Source of the DNA: Arthrobacter sp. 35W
GTDB taxonomy: Bacteria; Actinomycetota; Actinomycetes; Actinomycetales; Micrococcaceae
DNA length: 64,000 bases
Assembly: GCF_000482545.1 (NCBI RefSeq)
Contig: NZ_KI519455.1
Span: 248,001-312,000, forward strand
Reading direction: 5' to 3'
The position numbers were made by a program, and so were the translations under genes. Under the pieces are notes generated by a model. That model was not told where the DNA came from. It saw nothing but the letters and a program-made list of their open reading frames with translations, and ran no database searches. Every line of letters begins with the position of its first letter. Position 1 is the first letter of the stretch. Below are positions 13,529-22,074 of the stretch, piece after piece.

Positions 13529-14649
13529 GGCTCCCCCATCGGCGGACCCTGCGGTGCCGCCAGTATCTTCTGCCACGTGGCAGTAGCGCCGGCGCGGACA
13601 AAGCCCATGGCAATGTTGATCGCCAGCATGTTCGCGTTTTCCTCGGCGTTGAAAGTATAGATGCGTTCCACCGTGGGCCATTCCCGCCCGGCCGCGGCAA
13701 GGTTCGCATCCTTCATCCGCCGGCCCAGTCCGTGGCCCCTGTAGGAGGGCAGCACCAGTGTGTCGTTCTGGAACGCCACGGCCGGCACATCCGGGCTGTG
13801 CTCCAGCACCGTGTGGCCGGCGAGGGCACCCGTTGCCGCCTCGCGTGCGACGGCAACCAGTAGGGAGGACCCTTTGGCAGCAACCTCATCCTCCTCGGCC
13901 CGGACGCGGGCGCCGTCCCAGCGTTCCTCGTGCAGGTCCAAGCCGCCCAGCGGCACCTCGGTGCTCATCCGCCGGCGCAGATCGGCATAGGCCTCCAGCA
14001 CCGCCTCAGGACAGCGTCCATTCCACAGCAGCAGCTCGAATCCGCCCCGGGAATCAAGCGGAGGCTCCACTGCCGGATCCTCAGCCTGGCCAGGCCCGGG
14101 CGCCGCCAGGTGCAGCACGCTGATCTTGTCCACCTGTTCCAGGACGAAGCCGTGGGCGACAGCGAATCCGGCCGCCGCGGCCTCCAGGGACACGCTGCCG
14201 GCCCCGGTGGTGGCCACCAGTGTCCTGCCCGCGGCCTCCGTTCCAGGCTGCTCGAGGTGGTCGCTCCAGCCGCACAGGACGGTTCGGCCGCGCTCCCGCG
14301 CCAGTTCCGTGGCCCGGGCCAGCAGGGCGCTGCCGGCACCCCGTCGGCGGTGGTCCGGATGGACCTGGATGTGCAGGTCGGCCAGGTGGAGGTTGTCCGC
14401 CAGCGGCAGGTTGAGGCTGGCCCGCCCCACCAGCTCTCCGCCGTCGTACGCGGCCAGCAGCAGCTTCTCGTCATAGTCCTGGCGTTGGGCCCTCGCCAGC
14501 GCGGCGGCCGGGCTGGTGGCGAAGTCGCCGCTGCCCTGGGTGTCCCGCTCCACCAGATTGGCCAGCTCGGCGGCGGCAACGAAGGGGCCGGCGCCGGGCG
14601 CTTGAAGGGACTGCGGTATCCCCAGTTGAACTATGCTGATGCTGCTCAC
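13525..14649 (-). CDS. Tandem-GNAT acetyltransferase, paralogue
   Basis: A 374-residue paralogue of the following gene, also with two GNAT halves; acetyl-CoA loop-like segments are IQVHPDHRRRGAGSALL and LVLPSYRGHGLGRRMK. GTG 14649 is chosen over GTG 14658 for two reasons. The resulting MSSISIVQLGIPQSL lines up exactly with the paralogue, and AGGTGG lies 5 nt upstream. It sits 9 nt after the preceding acetyltransferase gene. Tandem duplication is the simplest origin; the acceptor substrate is unknown. Confidence 0.75.
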   Translation of the reverse strand: MSSISIVQLGIPQSLQAPGAGPFVAAAELANLVERDTQGSGDFATSPAAALARAQRQDYDEKLLLAAYDGGELVGRASLNLPLADNLHLADLHIQVHPDHRRRGAGSALLARATELARERGRTVLCGWSDHLEQPGTEAAGRTLVATTGAGSVSLEAAAAGFAVAHGFVLEQVDKISVLHLAAPGPGQAEDPAVEPPLDSRGGFELLLWNGRCPEAVLEAYADLRRRMSTEVPLGGLDLHEERWDGARVRAEEDEVAAKGSSLLVAVAREAATGALAGHTVLEHSPDVPAVAFQNDTLVLPSYRGHGLGRRMKDANLAAAGREWPTVERIYTFNAEENANMLAINIAMGFVRAGATATWQKILAAPQGPPMGEP

Positions 14650-14658
14650 AACCACCAC

Positions 14659-15198
14659 CTAATCCGTGGGGCGCACCATCACGTAATCGTGCTCCTGGCG
14701 CGTCCCCAGCATGAATGTCTTGGTTCCCATCTGCACAAAGCCGCTCTTTTGGTAGAAGCGGATCGCCCGGGCATTCTCATCGTTCACGCCCAGCCACAGG
14801 GATGCTGCCCCGAGGCGGGCGCCATGGGCCACCGATGCGGCCATCAGCGCCGCGGCCAGCCCCGCACCGTGATGGTCCGGGTGGACGTAGCACTTGCTCA
14901 ATTCAATGACCGGCTGTGCCGCGGCTTCAAGCACCTTGGCCACCTGGGGGTCCGCCGGCGGCGCGGACACCAGCAGCGCATAGCCTCCGAGGCTTCCGTC
15001 GTCGTCGGCCACCAGCACTGTCCGCTGTGGATCCGCCAGATATCCGCCGAAGTGCTCCTCGGTGAGGTTGGCGTCAATGAATGCCGCAATGTCCTCCGGA
15101 GCGCTTGACGGCGGACATGCCAAGGGGAAGGTGATGGCTGCCAGCTCGGCCAACGCCGCGGCGTCCTGGACCGTCGCCTGCCGGATGGTCGCGCCCAT
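14659..15198 (-). CDS. GNAT family N-acetyltransferase
   Basis: A 179-residue single-domain GNAT enzyme. It shows IRQATVQDAAALAELA at the N-terminus, LSKCYVHPDHHGAGLAAALM at the acetyl-CoA site and NENAIRFYQKSGF-like residues (NDENARAIRFYQKSGF) near the C-terminus. ATG 15198 has GAGGAGG 7 nt upstream and removes 14 unlikely residues of a longer frame. It is first in a three-gene acetyltransferase operon lying between rplA and rplJ. The terminator at 15256-15293 separates it from rplA, so it must have its own promoter. Confidence 0.8.
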   Translation of the reverse strand: MGATIRQATVQDAAALAELAAITFPLACPPSSAPEDIAAFIDANLTEEHFGGYLADPQRTVLVADDDGSLGGYALLVSAPPADPQVAKVLEAAAQPVIELSKCYVHPDHHGAGLAAALMAASVAHGARLGAASLWLGVNDENARAIRFYQKSGFVQMGTKTFMLGTRQEHDYVMVRPTD

Positions 15199-15255
15199 CA
15201 ATGCCCTCCTCAGTGTCTGCCGCCCGCCGGCGCGGGACAACCCCAGCTTACAAAA

Positions 15256-15293
15256 AAAGGGACCCGCACAGCAGATGCTGTGCGGGTCCCTTT
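15256..15293 (-). terminator. rplKA terminator
   Basis: The stem AAAGGGACCCGCACAGCA pairs with its downstream arm around a very short loop and is followed on the minus strand by a run of T residues. It begins 17 nt past the rplA stop and is a textbook intrinsic terminator. Confidence 0.92.
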
Positions 15294-15310
15294 CGTCAGA
15301 ACTGTCGTTC

Positions 15311-16018
15311 CTAGGCCTCGATGATGACCTTGGTGACGTTCGGGTCCACGGCGATGCCGGGGCCGAACGTGGTGGCGACGGTTGCCTTCTGCAGGTAGCG
15401 ACCCTTGGCGGCGGAGGGCTTCAAGCGAAGCACCTCTTCCAGAGCTGCGGCGTAGTTCTCGCCCAGCTTGACGGCGTCGAAGGACACCTTGCCAATGATG
15501 AAGTGCAGGTTGGAGTGCTTGTCGACGCGGAAGTCGATCTTTCCACCCTTGATGTCGATGACAGCCTTGGCGACGTCGTTGGTGACGGTGCCGGTCTTCG
15601 GGTTCGGCATCAGGTTGCGCGGGCCCAGGACCTTGCCCAGTCGGCCAACCTTGCCCATGAGGTCCGGCGTAGCCACGGCTGCGTCGAAGTCGGTCCAGCC
15701 GCCCTGGATCTTTTCGATCAGGTCGTCGGAGCCAACGAAGTCGGCGCCGGCTGCGATGGCGGCCTCGGCGCGCTCACCGGTGGCGAACACCAGAACGCGG
15801 GCGGTCTTACCGGTACCGTGCGGCAGGTTGACCGTACCGCGGACCATCTGGTCAGCCTTGCGAGGGTCTACGCCCAGGCGGAAGGCAACCTCAACGGTTG
15901 CGTCGAACTTGGAGGGGTTGGTCTCCTTGGCGAGGGTGATGGCCTCGAACGGCGCGTAGAACTTGTCTGCGTCGATCTTGGCGGCCGCTGCCTCATATGC
16001 TTTGCTGCGCTTTGCCAT
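15311..16018 (-). CDS. rplA: 50S ribosomal protein L1
   Basis: L1 (235 aa) forms the mobile stalk at the E site and can repress its own operon. Typical segments include [51 protein letters not shown] and [19 protein letters not shown] 16018 fits both the family length and N-terminus; the longer open frame upstream is intergenic. It follows rplK after 160 nt that contain a short REP-like hairpin, and it ends before a strong terminator. Confidence 0.98.
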   Translation of the reverse strand: MAKRSKAYEAAAAKIDADKFYAPFEAITLAKETNPSKFDATVEVAFRLGVDPRKADQMVRGTVNLPHGTGKTARVLVFATGERAEAAIAAGADFVGSDDLIEKIQGGWTDFDAAVATPDLMGKVGRLGKVLGPRNLMPNPKTGTVTNDVAKAVIDIKGGKIDFRVDKHSNLHFIIGKVSFDAVKLGENYAAALEEVLRLKPSAAKGRYLQKATVATTFGPGIAVDPNVTKVIIEA

Positions 16019-16141
16019 GCTGCTTGTTTCTCCTTGTGCAGTTGTGGTCGTGTGGACCGCGCGGGCCCTGCCACTGCGACGGCCCAAAGCCGTCAATTGA
16101 TGTTCTTGGTGTGGTGGTCTGGACTGGCCAGGCCACCGGAT

Positions 16142-16168
16142 TGCTGGTTTCGACAAGCTCAACCAGCA
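16142..16168. repeat. REP-like element in the rplK-rplA spacer
   Basis: An 8-bp stem TGCTGGTT/AACCAGCA encloses TCGACAAGCTC. On the minus strand it contains GGTTGAGCTTGTCGAAACC, a motif I recall as dispersed between genes of many Micrococcales. A second, longer version is at 61377-61406. Its position inside a ribosomal protein operon is tolerated, so it is probably not a strong terminator. Confidence 0.6.
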
Positions 16169-16178
16169 GCGAGGGGAT

Positions 16179-16610
16179 TTAGGCCTCGACCGTGATGCCC
16201 ATGGAGCGGGCGGTGCCGGCGATGATCTTCTCGGCGCCCTCGATGCTGGTGGCGTTGAGGTCAACCAGCTTCTGGGTGGCGATCTCGGTGACCTGTGCCT
16301 TGGTCAGCTGCGCAACCTTGACGGTGTGCGGGGTAGCCGAGCCCTTGGCAACGCCTGCAGCCTTCTTGATGAGCTCTGCAGCCGGCGGGGTCTTGGTGAT
16401 GAACGTGAAGGAACGGTCCTCGTAGACAGTGATTTCCACGGGGATGACGTTGCCGCGCTGGGATTCCGTTGCAGCGTTGTACGCCTTGCAGAATTCCATG
16501 ATGTTGACGCCGTGCTGACCAAGCGCCGGACCGATGGGCGGTGCCGGGTTGGCGGCGCCTGCCTGGATCTGCAGCTTGATAAGGCCGGTGACCTTTTTCT
16601 TGGGAGCCAA
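16179..16610 (-). CDS. rplK: 50S ribosomal protein L11
   Basis: L11 (143 aa) binds the GTPase-associated centre of 23S rRNA and is the thiostrepton site. [18 protein letters not shown], the proline-rich [18 protein letters not shown] and EFCKAYN are diagnostic. The start codon is TTG (16610), preceded by GAAGGACC; no ATG would give the conserved N-terminus. The 128-nt spacer after nusG contains two GC-rich hairpins but no clear terminator, so cotranscription with secE-nusG is possible. Confidence 0.98.
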   Translation of the reverse strand: MAPKKKVTGLIKLQIQAGAANPAPPIGPALGQHGVNIMEFCKAYNAATESQRGNVIPVEITVYEDRSFTFITKTPPAAELIKKAAGVAKGSATPHTVKVAQLTKAQVTEIATQKLVDLNATSIEGAEKIIAGTARSMGITVEA

Positions 16611-16738
16611 TGTAGGGTCCTTCTCTCAATATCTTTCCCAGGCGACGGAGCGCGCCGTGGGATTTTTGGCCGGATGGCGTCCGGCCACCGCGTCGGCAGC
16701 AGCTAAGCGGGCTGCGCCGACGCGAAATCGTGGGTCAA

Positions 16739-17593
16739 CTAGATCTTGGTGACCTGGTTGAATGCGAGGGTAACGGGGGTCTCGCGCTCGAAGATCGACA
16801 CCAGGACCACCAGGGTCTGGGATTCCGGCTTGATCTCGGAGATCGTGGCGGGCAGGGTCTCGAACGGACCCTCCTTGACGATGACGGACTCGCCAACTTC
16901 GAAGTCGATCTCGGCGTCGGCCGGGTTGTGGCGCAGCGGCACACCTGTCTCGGCGGCGTGCTCTTCCTCGAAGACCGGAGCCAGCATGGAGAAGACCTCA
17001 TCGAGGCGCAGCGGCACGGGGTTGTGGGCGTTGCCCACGAAGCCGGTGACGCCGGGGGTGTGGCGGACGACGCCCCAGGAGGCATCCGTCAGGTCCATGC
17101 GGACCAGCACGTAGCCGGGGATGCGGACGCGGTTGACGATCTTGCGCTGAGCGTTCTTGATCTCAACGACTTCCTCCATCGGCACCTGGGTCTCGAAGAT
17201 GTAATCTTCCATGTTCAGGGACTGGGCACGGGTCTCAAGGTTGGCCTTGACCCGGTTTTCATAGCCGGCGTAGGAGTGGATGACGTACCAGTCACCCTCC
17301 TGGCGGCGCAGCTTGGCCTTGAATTCTTCGGCGGGGTCGACGGCGGGGGCCGGCGCAGCAGCGTCTTCGGCCTCGGCGTCGGCCGGCTCGGTCTCGGAAT
17401 CCTCGTCGGACTCGGACTCGGAATCCGTCTCGGACTCGTCGTCGTCCTCATCGGAGTAGTCGTCGTCTACGTCCGTCTCGGAGTCCTCAGGCGCAACAAA
17501 TTCGGCACCGTCGGCGGCCTCGGCCACCTCGGCGCCCTCGTCCAGCACACTCTCGGTTGCTTCGAGCTCCTGCTCAGCGTCGTGCTCAGACAC
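16739..17593 (-). CDS. nusG: Transcription termination/antitermination factor NusG
   Basis: NusG couples RNA polymerase to Rho, the ribosome and pausing signals. Residues 1 to about 95 are a very acidic extension rich in Asp, Glu and Ser. The NGN domain starts near [20 protein letters not shown] and runs to about residue 215, and the C-terminal KOW domain contains [18 protein letters not shown]. At 284 aa it is about 100 residues longer than E. coli NusG; acidic extensions are common in actinobacteria. The start is GTG. It lies 88 nt after secE. Confidence 0.96.
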   Translation of the reverse strand: MSEHDAEQELEATESVLDEGAEVAEAADGAEFVAPEDSETDVDDDYSDEDDDESETDSESESDEDSETEPADAEAEDAAAPAPAVDPAEEFKAKLRRQEGDWYVIHSYAGYENRVKANLETRAQSLNMEDYIFETQVPMEEVVEIKNAQRKIVNRVRIPGYVLVRMDLTDASWGVVRHTPGVTGFVGNAHNPVPLRLDEVFSMLAPVFEEEHAAETGVPLRHNPADAEIDFEVGESVIVKEGPFETLPATISEIKPESQTLVVLVSIFERETPVTLAFNQVTKI

Positions 17594-17681
17594 GTAATTT
17601 CCTGCTTTCCTAATCCGAACTTAAATGGCTCAACCGACCCCACGCAATTGCTTGCGCCCGGGGCCGGCACTGTTGAGCGTC

Positions 17682-17960
17682 CTACTGCTCCAGGTTGCCG
17701 GCTCCGCCGAACACCCACAGCACGCTCTTGCCGAAGGCAAGATCCAAGACGGTCACCAGCGCCATCATGATGATCACAAACACCAGAACCACAAGGGTGT
17801 AGTTGATCAGTTCCTTGCGAGTCGGTGTAACAACCTTCTTCAGCTCACCGATGACCTGACGAACGAACAAGGCAATCCGAGCAAAGAAACCGGCATTGGA
17901 AGGCTTGTTGCTCTTCTTCGCGGGGCGGCCCTGGGAGCTGCTGGCAGCAGTATCGGACAC
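17682..17960 (-). CDS. secE: Protein translocase subunit SecE
   Basis: SecE (92 aa) clamps the SecY channel. It has a Ser/Lys-rich cytoplasmic N-terminus, the conserved amphipathic helix FVRQVIGELKKVVTPTRKELINY and a single membrane segment (about residues 55-78). GTG 17960 is chosen since it gives the normal short actinobacterial length; the frame upstream runs through tRNA-proximal DNA. The order tRNA-Trp, secE, nusG is conserved. Confidence 0.95.
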   Translation of the reverse strand: MSDTAASSSQGRPAKKSNKPSNAGFFARIALFVRQVIGELKKVVTPTRKELINYTLVVLVFVIIMMALVTVLDLAFGKSVLWVFGGAGNLEQ

Positions 17961-18131
17961 TATGCCTGCCTCAATCTTTTCTCGGCTTGGACACTGGTTC
18001 GGACAATGAACCGTGTTTGATTCGCACGTCTGGAACTTCTCAAGCTGGTTGACTGCTGCACCGAAATGGCCGCCGGGTTCCCTGCCTGCTGAAAGCAAAC
18101 ATGGAACCCGGCCACCATTTTCGGCTATGCG

Positions 18132-18204
18132 CAGGGCAGACAGGACTCGAACCTGCAACCTGCGGTTTTGGAGACCGCTGCGCTACCAATTGCGCCACTA
18201 CCCT
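18132..18204 (-). tRNA. trpT: tRNA-Trp (CCA)
   Basis: Read on the minus strand, the 73 bases fold as a cloverleaf. The acceptor arm AGGGTAG pairs with CTGCCCT (one G-T pair), the anticodon loop contains CTCCAAA with anticodon CCA, and the T arm has GGTTCGAGTCC. The discriminator base is G and the 3' CCA is not encoded. It is in the usual position upstream of secE. Confidence 0.96.
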
Positions 18205-18446
18205 ATGGAGTCAATGCGACCCCCACTATTTTTGCACACTTTGGACGAAACCCCACATTGTGAACCCCGGCCGATGCGGCGGGAATGCGATGCGGTCCAA
18301 TGGCGCAAACCATCGTGGTGGTATCAACACCGGTGAACCAGTCTACGCAATCCGGGGCGCTACGTCGAACTGGCGGCCGCAGCCCCCTAAAATAGGGGGC
18401 GACAACCTTGTTTTTTTCAGGCTGAACCCCTCACGAAAGATTGCTC

Positions 18447-19682
18447 ATGTCTGCCGAACTGCCAGCTGTCCATTCCGCCCCGGCCTCCCGCGTGTCCGCG
18501 CGTGTGGGTGCCATTGCCGAGTCCGCCACCCTTGCTGTCGATGCCAAGGCCAAGGCCCTCAAGGCCGCCGGGCGTCCCGTGATCGGCTTTGGCGCCGGCG
18601 AACCGGACTTCCCCACCCCGGACTACATCGTCGAGGCCGCCATCGAGGCTGCGCGCCAGCCCAAGTTCCACCGCTACTCCCCCGCCGCCGGCCTGCCGGA
18701 GCTCAAGGCGGCCATCGCTGCCAAGACCATGCGCGATTCGGGCTACGCCGTGGATGCCTCCCAGGTGGTAGTCACCAATGGTGGCAAGCAGGCTGTCTAC
18801 CAGGCATTCGCCACGCTGCTGGATCCGGGCGACGAGGTACTGCTGCCCACCCCCTTCTGGACAACATACCCGGAGGCCATCCGCCTGGCCGGCGGCGTGC
18901 CGGTGGAGGTCTTCGCAGGCCCCGAGCAGGGCTACCTTGTCACGGTGGAGCAGTTGGAGGCGGCCCTGACGCCGCGCACGAAGGTGCTGCTGTTCGTCTC
19001 CCCGTCCAACCCGACCGGCGCCGTCTACTCGCCGGAGCAGACCAAGGAGATCGGCCAGTGGGCCGCATCCAAGGGCCTGTGGGTCATCACGGATGAGATC
19101 TACGAGCACCTGACCTACGACGGCGTGCCGTTCACCTCGATCGCCACCGCCGCCCCCGAGCTGGGCGACCGCGTCGTCATCCTCAACGGTGTCGCCAAGA
19201 CCTACGCCATGACCGGCTGGCGCGTGGGATGGATGGTGGGCCCGGCCGACGTCGTCAAGGCCGCCACCAACCTGCAGTCGCACGCGACGTCGAACGTTTC
19301 CAACATCTCCCAGATGGCCGCCCTGGCCGCCGTCGCCGGTCCGCTGACGGCCGTGGATGAGATGAAGGTGGCCTTCGACCGGCGCCGCAAGGCCATGGTG
19401 GCTGGGCTGAACGCCATCGAAGGCATCAACTGCCCCACCCCGCACGGTGCGTTCTACGCCTACGCAGACGTCCGCGGCCTCCTCGGCAAGGAACTGGGCG
19501 GCATCCGCCCGGCCACCTCCGCCGAGCTGGCTGCGCTGATCCTGGACAAGGTTGAGGTGGCAGTGGTGCCGGGCGAGGCCTTTGGCCCCAGCGGCTACAT
19601 CCGCCTCTCCTACGCCCTGGGCGATGAGGATCTGGCCGAGGGCGTGGGCCGACTGCAGGAGTTCCTGGGCACCGCCAAGTAG
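18447..19682 (+). CDS. Pyridoxal-phosphate aminotransferase, AspC-type
   Basis: A 411-residue class I/II aminotransferase of the Ib aspartate aminotransferase type, which moves amino groups between aspartate or related amino acids and 2-oxoglutarate. Key features: [10 protein letters not shown] near residue 50, SPSNPTG at 185-191, the D-x-x-Y of TDEIYEHL, and the PLP lysine K251 in [15 protein letters not shown] 18447 is preferred to a TTG two codons upstream. The 242-bp gap before it, after the tRNA, holds no gene. Downstream lie tandem repeats and palindrome C. Confidence 0.9.
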   Translation: MSAELPAVHSAPASRVSARVGAIAESATLAVDAKAKALKAAGRPVIGFGAGEPDFPTPDYIVEAAIEAARQPKFHRYSPAAGLPELKAAIAAKTMRDSGYAVDASQVVVTNGGKQAVYQAFATLLDPGDEVLLPTPFWTTYPEAIRLAGGVPVEVFAGPEQGYLVTVEQLEAALTPRTKVLLFVSPSNPTGAVYSPEQTKEIGQWAASKGLWVITDEIYEHLTYDGVPFTSIATAAPELGDRVVILNGVAKTYAMTGWRVGWMVGPADVVKAATNLQSHATSNVSNISQMAALAAVAGPLTAVDEMKVAFDRRRKAMVAGLNAIEGINCPTPHGAFYAYADVRGLLGKELGGIRPATSAELAALILDKVEVAVVPGEAFGPSGYIRLSYALGDEDLAEGVGRLQEFLGTAK

Positions 19683-19686
19683 TCCC

Positions 19687-19799
19687 CAACCGCCCCCTCG
19701 GCCTCGCACGCTCGGCCAGGGAACCCCGCGGCCGTGGGCCCACCCAACCGCCCCCTCGGCCTCGCACGCTCGGCCAGGGAACCCGGCGGCCGTGGGCCC
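19687..19799. repeat. 58-bp tandem duplication, GC-rich
   Basis: Two almost identical units (period 58 bp) start CAACCGCCCCCTCGG and end GCGGCCGTGGGCCC. The first unit begins 5 nt past the aminotransferase stop. A degenerate relative with the same ending and a 56-bp period lies at 25181-25247. Confidence 0.9.
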
Positions 19800-19802
19800 G
19801 GA

Positions 19803-19862
19803 AACTGTGCGACAGAAGATGCTGCCATGATCGTTCATGGCAGCATCTTCTGTCGCACAGTT
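19803..19862. repeat. 60-bp palindrome (family copy C)
   Basis: Perfect 28-bp arms beginning AACTGTGCGACAGAAG surround the loop TCGT. It is 4 nt from the stop of the convergent response regulator gene and follows the tandem repeats after the aminotransferase gene. The inner arm differs from copies A, B and D, but both arms differ together. Confidence 0.9.
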
Positions 19863-19866
19863 GGTT

Positions 19867-20541
19867 TTAGAGGAGGCGGCGGTCGGCGGCCCAGCGGGTG
19901 AGCTCGTGCCGGGAGGAGAGCTGCAGCTTGCGCAGCACCGCCGAGACATGCGTTTCCACGGTTTTCACCGAGATGAACAGCTCCTTGGCCACCTCCTTGT
20001 AGCTGTAGCCGCGCGCAATCAGGCGCATCACCTCCAGCTCGCGGGCCGACAGCCTGTCCAACTCGTCCTCCACCGCAACCTCGGCTGTGCCAAAGGCGTC
20101 GAGCACAAAGCCGGCCAGCCTGGGTGAGAAGACGGCGTCGCCCCCGGCCACGCGGCGGATCGCGTCGGTGATGCCCTCGCCCGAGATCGACTTGGTGACA
20201 TAGCCGCGGGCGCCGGCCCGGATCACCGACACCACGTCCTCGGCGGCATCGGAGACGCTCAGAGCCAGGAATCTGGTGCTGGCCAGCAGCGCCGCACAGC
20301 CAGCGATGACCTCGCGCCCGCCGCCGCCCCGGCCGCCGGGCAGGTGGACATCCAACAGGACGACGTCGGGCCGCAGGGCCGTGACGGCCGCGATGGCCTC
20401 CTCCACCGTCCCGGCCTCCCCCAGAACGTCGATGCCGGCGCCCAGATCCGCCTTCAGGCCGGAGCGGAAGATGGCGTGGTCATCCACCACCACGATCCGG
20501 ATCGGAGGTGTGGCGCCGGCGGGGGTGGGCTGCTCAGTCAT
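19867..20541 (-). CDS. NarL/LuxR-type response regulator
   Basis: A 224-residue two-component regulator. The receiver domain (residues 14-135) contains the acidic pair VVDDH and the phosphoacceptor D64 in VVLLDVHLPGG. The C-terminal LuxR-type helix-turn-helix (about 158-215) shows LSARELEVMRLIARGYSYKEVAKELFISVKTVETH, split here across the two helices. Its ATG lies inside the end of the kinase gene (8-nt overlap), so the pair is translationally coupled. Targets are probably the divergent PspC operon and itself. Confidence 0.92.
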   Translation of the reverse strand: MTEQPTPAGATPPIRIVVVDDHAIFRSGLKADLGAGIDVLGEAGTVEEAIAAVTALRPDVVLLDVHLPGGRGGGGREVIAGCAALLASTRFLALSVSDAAEDVVSVIRAGARGYVTKSISGEGITDAIRRVAGGDAVFSPRLAGFVLDAFGTAEVAVEDELDRLSARELEVMRLIARGYSYKEVAKELFISVKTVETHVSAVLRKLQLSSRHELTRWAADRRLL

Positions 20542-21961
20542 GCTGTGGAGTTCCTTCGGTGTTGGCCTTCTCTGTGTTGGCCTTCTCTGGGCCGGTCTTC
20601 TCGGGGCCGTTCCTGTCTGCGGGCAGTTTGAGCCGGACCTCCGTGCCGCTGGCGGAGCTGACGATGTCGGCGCTGCCGCCAATGCGGGCCATCCGGCCCA
20701 CCACCGATTCCCTAATGCCCAGCCGGTCCGGAGCAATGGCGGCGGTGTCGAACCCAGGACCGCGGTCCTTGATGAAGACCTCGACGGCATCCGCGCGCGC
20801 TTCCAGGTAGACGGACACGGGGGTGCCGGCGTGCCGGACGGCATTCAAGACGGCCTCCCTCGTGGCCTGGACGAGCGGCTGCGAGCGTTCGGTCAGCACG
20901 GCGTCGCCCACGGCGACCACCTCCACGGCCGTCCCGTGGAGGTCCTCGAGTTCGGCGCAGACGTCCTTCACGGCAGTGGCCAGCGTCCCGGGCGAGCGGG
21001 CGGCGTCCTGGTAGATCCACTCCCGCAGTTCGCGTTCCTGTGCCCTGGCCAGCCGGGTGACATCCTGCGGAGATCCGGCGCGCTTTTGGATCAGGGCCAG
21101 CGTCTGCAGCACCGAATCGTGCAGATGGGCGCCGATCTCGGCCCGCTCGGCCTCGCGGATGCGCCCGGCGCGCTCCTGCTGGAGGTCGCGCCAGAATTTC
21201 AGCGCCCAGGGTGCCAGGACCAGCCCGACGCCGGCCAGCACGCCGAGGGAGGCGAGCATGGCCGGGGCCAGCAGCTCCCACGATCCGGAGCCGGCCACAA
21301 TGATCAGTACGCCCACGACCACCAGGGCGATGCCGGCAATGAAGCGCAGCACGCCCCAGGGCTTGTCGGCCCCGGCAACATTCAGCAGCCCGGCACGGCG
21401 GGTCTCGTCCAATTGCATCCAGGCCAGCACCGCCCCGGTGCCGATGACGGCTAGGGGGATGATGGTGCCCAGTGGAAGGTCCAGGCCGAACTGGTTGCCC
21501 AGCAGCAGGCTGGCTGCCACCAGCAGCGCGGCCCCGGCGAGCAGTTCCCGCACGCCAAGCGCCACCCGGCGCCCACCCCGTCCGGCCAGCGGTCCGCCCG
21601 GGCCGAAGGCGGCACCCGTGCCGAAGGCATCACCCAAGCCGGTGCCGGAACCCCCGCCGGCGGCGCCCGGCAGAGGGCCCCCGGAGCCATCGGCAGCGGC
21701 GGGGCGGAAGAGTTTGAGCCGCCGCTCCGAGGGCGCATCGGCGGCTGCTGACGGGGTTCCGGCGCCGCCGAGCGGTGACTCGCCCGCGACGGGGACCAGC
21801 ACCCAGAACCAGGCATAGAGGAAGATGCCGGCGCCAAAGAAGAAGCTTGAGGCCACCATGATGGCGCGCACGAGCCCCACATTCCACCCCAGGTGCTCGG
21901 CCAGGCCGGCGCAGACACCTGCGATGATGCGGTCACTGGAACGGTAGAGTCTGGCGGCCAT
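20534..21961 (-). CDS. PspC-domain sensor histidine kinase
   Basis: A 475-residue membrane kinase. An N-terminal PspC domain (residues 4-60, DRIIAGVCAGLAEHLGWN) is followed by a Gly-rich linker (60-130) and about four membrane segments (135-250). The HisKA_3 dimerisation helix contains the phosphoacceptor H281 in AHLHDSVLQTL, and the ATPase domain contains EAVLNAVRHAG and DRGPGFD. The tail carries short repeats (GPEKTGPEKANTEKANTE). ATG 21961 is preferred to a TTG four codons upstream. The architecture matches actinobacterial envelope-stress kinases. Confidence 0.9.
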   Translation of the reverse strand: MAARLYRSSDRIIAGVCAGLAEHLGWNVGLVRAIMVASSFFFGAGIFLYAWFWVLVPVAGESPLGGAGTPSAAADAPSERRLKLFRPAAADGSGGPLPGAAGGGSGTGLGDAFGTGAAFGPGGPLAGRGGRRVALGVRELLAGAALLVAASLLLGNQFGLDLPLGTIIPLAVIGTGAVLAWMQLDETRRAGLLNVAGADKPWGVLRFIAGIALVVVGVLIIVAGSGSWELLAPAMLASLGVLAGVGLVLAPWALKFWRDLQQERAGRIREAERAEIGAHLHDSVLQTLALIQKRAGSPQDVTRLARAQERELREWIYQDAARSPGTLATAVKDVCAELEDLHGTAVEVVAVGDAVLTERSQPLVQATREAVLNAVRHAGTPVSVYLEARADAVEVFIKDRGPGFDTAAIAPDRLGIRESVVGRMARIGGSADIVSSASGTEVRLKLPADRNGPEKTGPEKANTEKANTEGTPQHD

Positions 21962-22074
21962 GAATCCATCCAAACACGTGCGGGACTCCCCCGGGCCGCT
22001 TCAGGGGTTTGATCAGGGTTGTTTCAGGGTGACCCCGGATTCCGCCCGGCGGCGGGCACGGACAGGATGGAGTC

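Noticed and set aside
12437-13681. Extension of the second tandem-GNAT gene to 13681
   Set aside because: The extra 51 residues overlap the upstream coding region and lack family similarity; ATG 13528 gives the ATGA overlap and paralogue-matching N-terminus.
19687-19799. A CRISPR array
   Set aside because: Only two head-to-tail units without spacers; no cas genes in the window. No CRISPR or rRNA was found anywhere.
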